Assembly (NCBI RefSeq): GCF_964340395.1
Contig: NC_135553.1
Location: 2,143,501-2,207,500 of the forward strand
Direction of reading: 5' to 3'
From: Glandiceps talaboti
Lineage: Eukaryota; Hemichordata; Enteropneusta; Spengelidae
DNA length: 64,000 nt
Made by a program: the position numbers and the translations under genes
Shown here: one piece after another, positions 39,841 through 51,800 of the stretch
How the letters are laid out: the number at the start of each line of letters is the position of its first letter
Position numbering within the stretch: position 1 is the first letter of the stretch
The notes under the pieces: generated by a model
The model's input: only the letters and a program-made list of their open reading frames with translations
Database searches by the model: none
What the model was told of the DNA's origin: nothing

Positions 39841-42800
39841 CATGTGTGTGTGTATGTGTGAGAGAGAGTGTATGTGTATGTGTGTATGTGTGAGAGTGTG
39901 TGCATCTGTCTATTTTTGCATGTGAGAGTGGATGATGTGATGAAGGCAGTACTGGTTCTGGTGGTGGTGGTGGCAGCAATGGCAACAGCGGTGAAGACAA
40001 TGATGACAACAACAGTGAAGATTTATAGCAATGGTGATATATAATATATTTGTATTGAATCTTAGGAAGCATGGCCTTTGACTATCTACTGAGTGCATGG
40101 TTCCCTGAGACAGCGCCCTCGCCGTCAGCATTTCTAGTGGACACCTCTGAAGAGGCATTACTGCTGCCTGATTGGTTAAAACTAAGAATGATCAGATCCA
40201 ATGTAGGAAGACTTGTGGATGCTGGTAGGTTGACCTTTAACCTTGGATCATCTACCTACACATAAATATAACAGAACCATTGTACATTTCTGCAAGAATT
40301 TAATGTACCATAATATGATACAAGAAATCTGTAGATGTAATTATTATGCATGACCCTTCTTTATATCTCTTCTATTGTATTTCTATTAAAATGAAGTAGA
40401 GCAATAGTTTAACAGAATGTTTATAACACATTCACTCTTAACATACATAGCCATAATTTGGAAAGAAATAGCAGTGATAAAATATCATATTCTAGATATT
40501 ATTTCAAAGTAGATAATTCTTTAAATATTTTTCATTTTTGACTTTTCAGCTTTGGAAGACTTAGAACCAGCTCAGTTGGTGTTATTTGTTCAGTCTTTTG
40601 GTATTCCTGTCAACAGTATGAGGTGAGGTTGGAAAGTTATCAATGTCAGGGCAAGAAATAGAAGATTGGATTCACTTTACAAACGATACATACTTGTATC
40701 AAAGCTAAGGAGTTACTAGTGTTAGTCAAAATCACAGCAATTATTATTATTATTATTATTATTATTATGAAAGCAACAATACCACAATACCCTACAGAAT
40801 GATTTTAAGACTTTTTATTGTCTTTTTTAATATATTTTGGATATCTTTGAACAAATCTAAGTATTTGAATGTTTAAAACTATCTTTTAAAATAGCATAAA
40901 GAATAACTAAGTGGAAAAAAATGGACCAAAGAAATTGAAATCAAAATGGTTCACAGAATCTGGTATATGTCTGTTTAGAAGTAGACAACACTCCTTTGAT
41001 TTTCTCTCTGTTTTATGACATAGTAAACTACTACAGCATCTAGACCTAGCCTGTTCACATGACATGTATAGTATGGAACACTCCTTTGATTTTCTCTCTG
41101 TTTTATGACATAGTAAACTACTACAGCATCTAGACCTAGCCTGTTCACATGACATGTATAGTATGGAACACTCCTTTGATTTTCTCTCTGTTTTATGACA
41201 TAGTAAACTACTACAGCATCTAGACCTAGCCTGTTCACATGACATGTATAGTATGGAACACTCCTTTGATTTTCTCTCTGTTTTATGACATAGTAAACTA
41301 CTACAGCATCTAGACCTAGCCTGTACAAATGACATGTATAGTATGGAACACTCCTTTGATTTTCTCTCTGTTTTATGACATAGTAAACTACTACAGCATC
41401 TAGACCTAGCCTGTTCACATGACATGTATAGTATGGAACACTCCTTTGATTTTCTCTCTGTTTTATGACATAGTAAACTACTACAGCATCTAGACCTAGC
41501 CTGTTCACATGACATGTATAGTATGGAACACTCCTTTGATTTTCTCTCTGTTTTATGACATAGTAAACTACTACAGCATCTAGACCTAGCCTGTACAAAT
41601 GACATGTATAGTATGGAACAAGCTGTTGTTGACAAAGGTTACATGGCACAACTTGTAGAAGTACAGCAGATGAGAGGAGCTGGTGGAGGAAGCAAGTTTC
41701 ATGGTATGCTGCAGAGTTTTCTGGAAAAACCAGGTGAGAAATACAGCTATCATGATGAATGTCATCACTGTAATTATTTCTTTCTGATGTTTTGATAAGT
41801 TTGAATAGTTTTAGTCAAAATTTGACTCAGGTTTGTACATTGTTTGTACATTAACAAAATCCTTTAATTTCTAAATGTATATTTGTACATCATATAAATG
41901 ATTATAATGTTTTTTTTCTACCGTCCTATGGTGACCCAAAGGTCAAACTGAAATGGTATACACAATACAAAATACACACTTTTATAAGGATGATATTTCC
42001 TTTAAAAATACAGAGTATGGTATTAAGAGTAGCGATCTATCAATCACTTCAATTTCCTTAAACTGTGTAGTATACATACTATACAATGTATAATGTTTGA
42101 TGTTGTAGTTGACAAAGCTAAGGATGATGTCGTGGAAGACATGACAGTTGAGGAAAAAAAGGATAAGATTCCTGAAGTTGTGAAGACAAAGCTTTCTGTA
42201 GATGACAGTGATACTGCTAAACTGATTTTACTGAAAGTGAGTAGTGATAGTTAGTATATGATGTATTATGACAAAAATGGCAGATTATCTGTTTTGTTAT
42301 CTGGTAAGATGATAAAGTCAGGGAGATAAATAAATTTGGTTTATTTGTTTGTTTTATGACTATTTCAGGTTTTTTTGTGAAATTATGATGTCGTTGCCTG
42401 ACAACTCTCGTAAAATTGTTTGTGAGATTATCATTTGTGTGCAATTATTTCATCTTATCATTTTAATCATTGTTGTGCTGATCATAATTATTTGCCGTCT
42501 TTGATATTCACTTCTCAGTTATTCAGTGTTGGTGATATTAAGTCAACATTATCAAGTGAAAGAAGACAACTCAGAACACTGCAACAGGTAAATGCTTCTA
42601 TATTTCTGTTAGTCAATAGAGTTTCATTGTGTCAACATGTTCTCAAGGATCCTGTATGTAACGATAAGCTTTGTATGTTTTTAAATCTACTCTACACAAC
42701 AACACAAAACAGTGGTTGGGGGTAAAGGTCAACTTTACTTTTAACTAAAACATTTGCTGCACAATGAATCTATAGCAATTGTAATAAAATTATGTTATAT

Positions 42801-45800
42801 ACCATGTGACAGCAGCCTCTGTCAAGGAACACCATATCTTATCATGTCATATCATATATCATATCATCATATCATATCATATTCATAATCACAGCTTCGT
42901 ACATAGATTTAAACTCCAATAATACCTGTGGCTGTTATTGTACACTATGGCGGCCTATATATCATTATGGCTATTTAATTTATGTTTGAAATTATGACAA
43001 TGTCATTACATGATGTGGTCATATTATATGATGCAGTTTGTCTGCAGTACAGTAGACAGATTGATCATTCAAATCTTTATTTGTTGTTTTGATTTCAGGC
43101 TTTATCTAAAGAAATCTCCACATTGAAAGTTGGTGATTCAAGTAGTGGAACTGGTGATTATCTGGTACAAGCCATTTTAGGACTTATAGAGTCTGAACAC
43201 AGCAGTGAATTTATAACAAAACTACACAGTAAACATCACTTATCATGTCCACTGATCAACTTACTATACAAACGACAGGTAAAGAATAATATTGTAATAC
43301 TACTTTGAATGTGTGACAATGAATGTTGTTGGACTTTGGAGTCATATAATATTGTTACTCACAAAGTCAGAAAATTGTTAAGAATAATCGTACATTTCTG
43401 GTGATTCCAACAAGGTGCCAGAGAAAAATTTGAGATATTTCCACCATATAATATTTCCAGTGTAGTAACACTAATAACTGAATCTTACAGTCTACTGTCG
43501 CGCAACTAACAAAACTTTCAAAGAAAATGTTGTATTCCTTAAGTTCTTGCTTGACTAAGATCCTGCCATCAGTCACTTTATCAGTATTGTTAACAGAGAC
43601 ATGCAACAAACAAACAATGTCATCGTAAACCTTCATTTTATAATATCTTGTGTTTTCACTTCCTGCTATAGAAGTCCCTGGATAGTGAAGAAGATCTAAA
43701 GAAATACACCAACCTGTTGTCTGCTATTTTGAAAAGATCTGAATCTCACCAAAGTGTCTTTACCAATCTGCTACACCAATATGTGAATAAACATGACATC
43801 AAAGCAAGTAGTGATGGTAAGTTAGTGCATATTTTGAAGGGAATGTTTCACATAGTGTGTACTCTACTCCCAACTATACAACCGTACTCCGTACTGCCAT
43901 ATGTAGACATTGTATATCCAAGGTTGCAAGCCTCATTACAATGGCTATGGTTGTACAATCAAGGTTGGGAACACAATTTTATTAAGCATAGAACCTACGC
44001 ATTGAAATCTGAAGACAGTGGCTCAACAGTCTATCGAGATTAAATAAAGTCTAATAATAATAATAATAATAATTGACATCTGAAGACAGTGGCCAAGCAC
44101 ACAATAGTCAAGTTGCAGGCAGTTGTCTATTTGAAGAATATGATGTGATTTTACAATGATTCTGACCAGTAGCAGGTTTCATAGGAAGATTAAGGTATAT
44201 TAAAGAAGTCGTTGAGTAGAGTTTGTCATTCTTTCATTTGATACAATATTACACATACTAGTATATCCTGTTCTGTATTTTATATGGAATCTGGACTTGA
44301 GTTCATTTTAGAATAGTTTACGACTGAAATATCAACATTTCACACGATTTTCAGGACCAAAACATTTGATTTTTGATCATAAGTATTATTATTGTCCTAT
44401 TATTTGTAGCCATGGAAACAGATGAAAGTATACACCCAGACATTGACCTGACTAAATTAGATGCAAAAGAAATAATTGACGCAGTGTCAAAGGGCAAGTT
44501 GAAGATGGATAAGAAAAACTTTCAAAGAGGTAGGTAATGTAGGCTTTCACTTGACGTGAGATTTAAAAAGAGATTGAATTTTTAAGAAAGTAAGTGAAAG
44601 ATTTGATTGTGCTCAAATAAATGACTTTGTCATCAAAATGATTTCTTTGTTTTTATCGTCTAGTGTATCATCATTTAGTCAGTGTCAACTCCAGTCAGCT
44701 GGCAGAGTTTGTTGATGTAGTATTATCAGTTGCCATGGTACCAACCTCCCAGTCATCACCCGCTACAAGTGAAATGATAAGTGAATTATTACTGGAAGAA
44801 GAAACCAAATTACAAGAAGACATTTCTGATATGTAAGTCCTCTAAAATATCTATTTAATTTTTTTTTTTTTTAATTTGATATTTTCAGTGGAGTTAAAGT
44901 CATCAAGTACAATCATCAGTATTAGCTTGTGCAGCTTTTGTTCTCAGTTGGGACTTCATCATGGATATTTGTCCCCCTCCCCCATTTGATTTTCTGTGCA
45001 TTGATTGGTCAGAATGTATCTTAGTTATTTGACTGACAGGTCACAAAGTTTACATACCATCATTTCTTTGCTGTGCATTGATTGGTTAGGACTCATCTCA
45101 AATATTTTGATTGACAGGTCTGAGAGGTTACAGTCATCCACTGCAGGGCTGTTGATTGATTGGTCAGAACTGCTAGACCCCGACATCTTAAAGACATGCC
45201 CACATCTTCAACAACAATTACTCTTTACAAAGAAACATTCTGATAAGAGGAAAAGTAAATGTCAAGGGTCATGCAGTGCATATCTGTTAGCATTGTTAAC
45301 TCATCAAAGCAACTGGAAGACATTACATCAGTGTATTAATTGGTTACTACGACAACCAGTAGATACAACAAGGTAAGGTCTTGAGTCAAGAGGCAAAATT
45401 ATTAAAAAATCAGTAACATAACTGCAGTAATCTTACAATAGCAATTATTTCAGTTACAAAAGTATCAACTAACATACACAGAATCTTTCCTGGAACATTT
45501 ATAGTGGGTTGTTTGATAGTAAATGTTACTATGTGTACACTACTACATTCTGTATGACAGTTACCAGTAAATACTATAACTATAGTTGAATAACAACAGA
45601 AAATGTTGTCTGTTGATCTCATCCAATGAAATCTGAAGAAATAACAGATTGTTGTTGTTGTTGTTGTATTTGACAGCATTGACAGCACAGCAGCCTTGGA
45701 TTTCCTTTGGGCTTGTATACACATTCCTAAACTATGGCAAGGCAGAGATACTAAAACACCAAAGGTATAGTACATTAGGTTCCATCTATTATAGCAATGC

Positions 45801-48800
45801 AAGTGTAGAGATGAAATTACTGTAAACCGTATGTCCTGTGATGTGTATACTGTAAGATACACCATGTCAATCTACCCTAATCAGTCTTCTCTTCACGTGG
45901 TGTACATGTTACATGTCAATATATGTTTATTGTACATCTGAAAATATAAGAAAGTGGCTTCCACAGTATAACATAGTACAAGATGTTGCTCTGTTTAAAT
46001 TGCTTTGGGAAGAAGGGATGTCTTTTGCAAAATCATTATGTGAATTTATTTATGTTATGAACAATGAGATTACAAGAATGAATATTCATAGACTCTGGGT
46101 TTGAATCCCATTAATACAAGTGATGGAATTGTTTATTTCTTGACTTTCAGAAACATACAAAAGAAGACATGTTTTATTTGTCAAGTCAACAAGTGTGTAC
46201 TTTGAGTGATTTGATTCTAGCTGAACTCTCTATCACATCACATGACAAGGCACTCACCATCATTGAGTCCAGACTTCCTCTGTTAATGAACTATTGCCAT
46301 GGTAACAAGGATATTCTGAACAGTATGGTCAATCATTTGTTGGCTAATATCAATAACAGCAGGTGAGCAGATGAAGTGATGACATTATAATGAATTAGTG
46401 AGTTGATTGGTTATTGATGATGTCGTCAATTCAGTGTTACCATAAATTATGACATCATAGTGAATGATATTGATTGGTTGTTAATGATGTCATCAATTCA
46501 GTGTTACCATAAATTATGACATCATAGTGAATGATATTGATTGGTTGTTAATGATGTCACCAATACAAATTTATGTAGTACATATTAGATTACAGACTTT
46601 CAGATTCTGTTTGCCACTTCCCACTGTTTTACTCTCTACTTATCTGCCATGTTTTACTGTTTACTACTGACCAAATTGGCCGTGCTATTTGGGCCTCCCT
46701 GAAAGGATACATGTGCACTATCCCTTTAATGAAGAAGTATAAAAAAAACTCTAACATGCTAAATCAAGGGGACTTAATTCTGTTAGATTGCTAACTGTAA
46801 GTCTACTAATTATACTGAGTGACCATTTTCTAATGAAGGTCTAGAGGCTCTTGTGTTTTTGTCATGTGTGGTGATCAGTAGATTTGTAGGTAAAATCTAT
46901 GTTCCAAAGAATAGTAGGTATTTTATCATTAGTTCTTCACCAAAGTTATGGCTATAGTATGCTAAAGAGTGTGCATATTCACTTGAGGAAAAGACTTGCC
47001 AGGAAAAGAAAAACAATATTAAAATCAGCATTATTATTAAACCACCAAAATAAATATCAAATGAAATCAAATCAACACTGTGTCTAACCATCTACTGTAT
47101 TCTTCTGTTCTAGTGGTAAACACAATACAGCACTACTTCTGTTGACAGAGGTTTATCTTCAACAACCAGAATTAATTCAGACGCTATCTGACCCAGGATT
47201 TCTAATCAGACAAGCCAGTTCAGCAAGTCTTAGTTTTAGTCAGGTAAGTTGTCTTTGCTAAAAGAATTTATTGAAATTTTGCATGGTAACAACAAAGTAA
47301 AAAAAACAAAAAAAACCCCACATTTTTTTATGAGTGAACAGGCATTTTTGTTCTGTGGTAACAATGCCAAAAAATAACATACATAAATCAAAATCAAATA
47401 AATTTGTTTAAACAAGTAGAATTTCCACATGTGTCTGTTTGTTTGTTACAGTTTGATATCTTAACTCATGGGTTAATATCAACTTTAGCCAAAAGTAAAT
47501 CTGGTCGCAATGCTGAAACTAAAATGAATGATGCAAATATTGCATTGAGGAAACTGGCTACTTCACATCCCACACTGTTGTTAAGGTAAGACACCTAGAT
47601 TAAATTACACTGGAAAGACAGTGTCATGGAAGTGGTAGCATCCACCTCGACTAAATTACACTGGAAAGACAGTGTCATGGAAATGGTAGCACCCTGTGTA
47701 TTTGATGACCTGATAATCAGATTCTGTGACCCTTTAATAATAAGATGAAAGCGTGTAAGATTTTGTAAAGGGACGACATCACATCGTGTACATTGTCCAT
47801 TTTAAAAATGGTCTCTACCCAGGAACTTTTCATGTTTGATCTCCTATAAGGACAATGCCATTTCTGGAAAGACATTGACATACAGCACATTTACACAGAT
47901 GTAATCAAGGCAATAGTTTTCTTGATTTCTGGAAAGACATTGACATACAGCACATCTACACAGATGCAATCAAGGCAATAGTTTTCTTGATTAAGGTTTA
48001 AAACATCTCACATTCAATTATTACAAAAAATATTTAAATATATTCGTTATTGAGAAATTTGTTGTAATGTTTTGTTCAGACGGTTCATTTTCTCTGTGTA
48101 GAGATTATGCTATCTAAAAAAGGTAGGCATCACAGTGTTGAAGAATGTGAACTTTTGATACTGTGCATAATGAGTTTTATCCAGTTTGATCAGAAATCTT
48201 AAGGACCTAGCTGTAGACACCAACACAAAAATGTTTTGACAACTACAGTTTTAGTGATTTCATTTCTTTTAAACATCATTGTATGGATGAATAGTGGAAA
48301 TCATTCATGTAACCATAGACACGCCACCAACATTGTGGAGGGTCTATGTTGGTGGATGGTCTATGTTGGTGGAGGGTCTATAATGTAACTGTATACATCT
48401 TAATAATATCAAATATTTATTTGTGTAATTTCATCAACAGACAATTATCAATGATTTCAGCAGCATTGAGAGGACGTGTACATCTGACATTTGGTGAATT
48501 TCGATCTCGTCATCATCTTCTGTTCTTCTCACATATGCTGGGTTTGTTGGAGTTACTACGTCCGTACATATTTGAACAGAATACACAACTACTCCATTCA
48601 ACATTTTCATCTTATTTCCACCTGATACAGGTATAGTTCCCCTATAAATTTTTTCCTTCAAAATATCAATTTCTTTCATCTAGATTTTCTCTGTCCACTT
48701 TTTCCAGAAAAAATGAGTTGATGTACACTTTTATGTGATAGTTATTATTATTAGTGACTCATATAAATTTATCCTCAGTATCTAAAATATTGCACCAATA

Positions 48801-51800
48801 CCTTATGACTGATGATATCTATTGATTCCAGGAACATGGAGGTCAAAAACTAGTTACACCACTGATAACCAAATTTCTAGAAATGTTATACAGTTACAGC
48901 AGCTATGATCAAAGCCAGGCCATGTCACTTCTACAGAAATATTCTAGTGTCTTACAGTAAGTATTCAACAATGTCATATAATATATGGGATTAAGAAACA
49001 GGGTATTAGAATTATTGTCAGTTTTGGATCCTATATCATGCACTATTGGTTTCATGGTGTTTGAGAAACCTTCATGCATCTCTCAAAATTTTGAGAAAGT
49101 TGAATTCAGAAATACTTCATCAGGTTTTAATATAAAAAAGATATTTGCATGAACTACTAAGAGTTGGACCTCACATATTTGATGAAATAAACATTACTGT
49201 TTGTACATGTCTTTGAAATGACCCTCAAGTCTACTCCATGGAAAATACTGTACATGAACAGAAAGATATTTCTACCAAATATTTGATTCATATAGAAATA
49301 TCATAGTAACAAATCTTTTCTGTAGTCTGGACACCAATTTTTGTCCAAAAGTTTCAACAAACTGCTACAAACTAATCCTTACAATCAAAGATAGTATACA
49401 GTCATTCGTTTACCCCAAAAAGCAGCAAGAATGCTAAGGAGTTAGGTTTATGGTTGGACCCCCTAACATAACATTGATTTGTATCATCCACCACAAATAA
49501 CCAATGTTCTATACTTGCCTCTATTTTGTTATTTACATGTTTACAGTGACCTAAGTAACTTTTATCCAGAAATGCCATTGTTGAAGAGTCTTGTTGCTAC
49601 TGTAGCCTTGCCAAGTAGGAGTAACAAAGAAAGCCAAGCTGACATTCCTGCTACAAACAGTAATGTGACAGAAAGTCTACGTGGGTTACCCAGTGATGGT
49701 GCATTCAGTAATGTAATGTCTGCTACAAGCAGTTCAAGGTGGTCCAGAGCAGAGCTCAAACCCCTTATGGACAAACTGACAATGGAACATAGTATACAAG
49801 GTAAGTAGAATGCTACTAACCCACTATTTACATTTTATGTGCACAACATTGAGTTGTTTGTATCAGACCATGACTCTAGAGGGGGCTATTTGCTTTCAAG
49901 GTCTTATCACTTGAGGGAGCTATTCACTGTCGATGTTTTACAAATATTGGGTAGGTCATAGACCCTCATGTTGGTGGAGGGTCTATGTCATTCCAAACTC
50001 TAACAGAGACATATGTCCTTATGGAATGTTGTGAGTTGTGTTCTGGTTTATATCTGTTAGAAATCCCATTGATCAATAAATAAGAAGAAACGTGCGTTCA
50101 TATGAGTGAATATAATTGATGTGATTATCATCTGTCATCCATTCATTGTATAATCTGCTATCTCTGTTCTTACAGCCATTGTAGTATCTTGTTGTGGGTT
50201 TATTTTACTAGTTTACTGCAGTTTTATTTTTGTATTATGTTTTGTTTTTTATCTGTGTGACTGTCATTGTAATCCCCCCTCCCCCACCTTAGTGGGTTGA
50301 GTGTTAAAAGTGATCGTTATTCTGATTGTGATTGTGATTCTAATTGTAATTCTGATTCAGATTCTGATTCTGATTGTCATTCTGATTCAGATTCTGATTG
50401 TTCTTCTGATTCAGATTCTGATTCTTATTCTGATTCTGATTCTTATTCTGATTCTGATTGTTATTCTGATTCTGATTGTTATTCTGATTCTGATTGTTAT
50501 TCTGATTGTTATTCTGATTCTGATTGTTATTCTGATTCTGATTGTTATTCTGATTCTGATTCTGATTCTGATTCTGATTCTGATTCTGACTTAATAAAAC
50601 CTCTAACCCTTTCATTTTGTCACTACCAGAAAATGTTGCCATCTTACAGTGTTCAATATGTTCCCAAAAGACAATTTTTTGTGAAATACTGAGTGTAGTG
50701 CATTGTGTTTATGTACAAGAAGACAGTTTTATCACTATAATGTACTCATTTTCATATTTTTGTTTTCCAGCAAAACATGGAAAATTAGTCTTTAGTGAAA
50801 ATATCAAAGTTTACACTAAAATGTTAATTATTTAATAACATTATACATATCAAAATAAAAACCTTGCTATGATCACCTTGCCCTTCAAAAATATGAAATA
50901 TGGAATGATAAAATCTAATATCATTTATTATGTTACATACATGTCATATATATTTGTAGTATCAGAAATATTTAATTTTCTTTTATATTGAGATATAGCA
51001 ATATATCTCTGTACATCCTATAAATAATGCATTGCCAGCAATCAACGATACTAATAATGTATTGCCAGCAATCAACGATACTAATAACTTTTTTATGTTA
51101 TTCTATGCTTCCAGAAACACTAGAAGGCCTTCAAGAACTAGATGATATCTCAAAAAGAAAAGTGGATATTTTGCAATATTTTACAGTAAGATAAAGTTTC
51201 ATCATTTTGTCTGTAAATTGTAGGTTGGTACACTGAGAAAAAAGTACAAATGATGATTGTCCGATATGCTTGTAGGAGATAAAGAGTGAGTGTACCCTGA
51301 GGGCCTATGATTTACTGTAAAGGTCAATCATCTTATCTCTTTGGCCCACTCTTGATTTGTTTATCCCGCTGGGCTTAGTGTATGCTATTCCCTAGCTCAT
51401 ATTCCAGTAGGCATTGAGAAATATGAGTGACATAAGGGATCTTTAATAAATGCAAACTCCTTAGGTGTGGTTGATTTCTCAAAGTCGCCAAGAAAAGGAT
51501 AAAGATTATTGTATTTGTTTCTTGTGAAAGCAACAATTTAGGAAAAAACATAGTTGTATTTTATGTCTGAATTTAGCTGATAATATGAAATCTCATTGTT
51601 TTAAGACAACATAATTGTAATTTTAAAAATGTATATTTTCAGTTTCATTGCTACATGAATTGTTGATAACAGTATAGACTCAGGTATTCTTTGCTATTTT
51701 TAATGTGTGGTCTATTATTTCTATTTGTCTATTACCAGACTGAACTTATGAAGCTAATGGTAGGGCATTACAACCAATGCAGTGCTAAGGCTTATACACT

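Larger units (their letters stand above)
49801..51114 (+). other. INTS1: INTS1 intron 43 (about 1.3 kb)
   Basis: Contains a CATAGACCC hairpin (49957-49987), the GATTCT array (50311-50592) and a two-copy 33-bp repeat (51024-51088; TTGCCAGCAATCAACGATAC). No extra exon supported. Confidence 0.7.

Noticed and set aside
40907-41649. Minus-strand open frames of 242 and 224 codons with repeated [13 protein letters not shown]-type units
   Set aside because: They lie over the 90-bp exon 29 acceptor array; a unit divisible by three stays open on the opposite strand. No start context or similarity.
43817-44043. Open continuation of exon 33 into the intron
   Set aside because: A good donor ends the exon at 43816 in the phase needed by exon 34; the extension resembles no INTS1 sequence.
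46090-46112. GGGTTTGAATCCC, resembling a tRNA B box
   Set aside because: No A box or cloverleaf could be formed around it.
50297-50692. Plus-strand Ser-Asp repeat frame (131 codons) in INTS1 intron 43
   Set aside because: Hexanucleotide repeat. Exons 43 and 44 join in phase without it and no acceptor/donor pair frames it.
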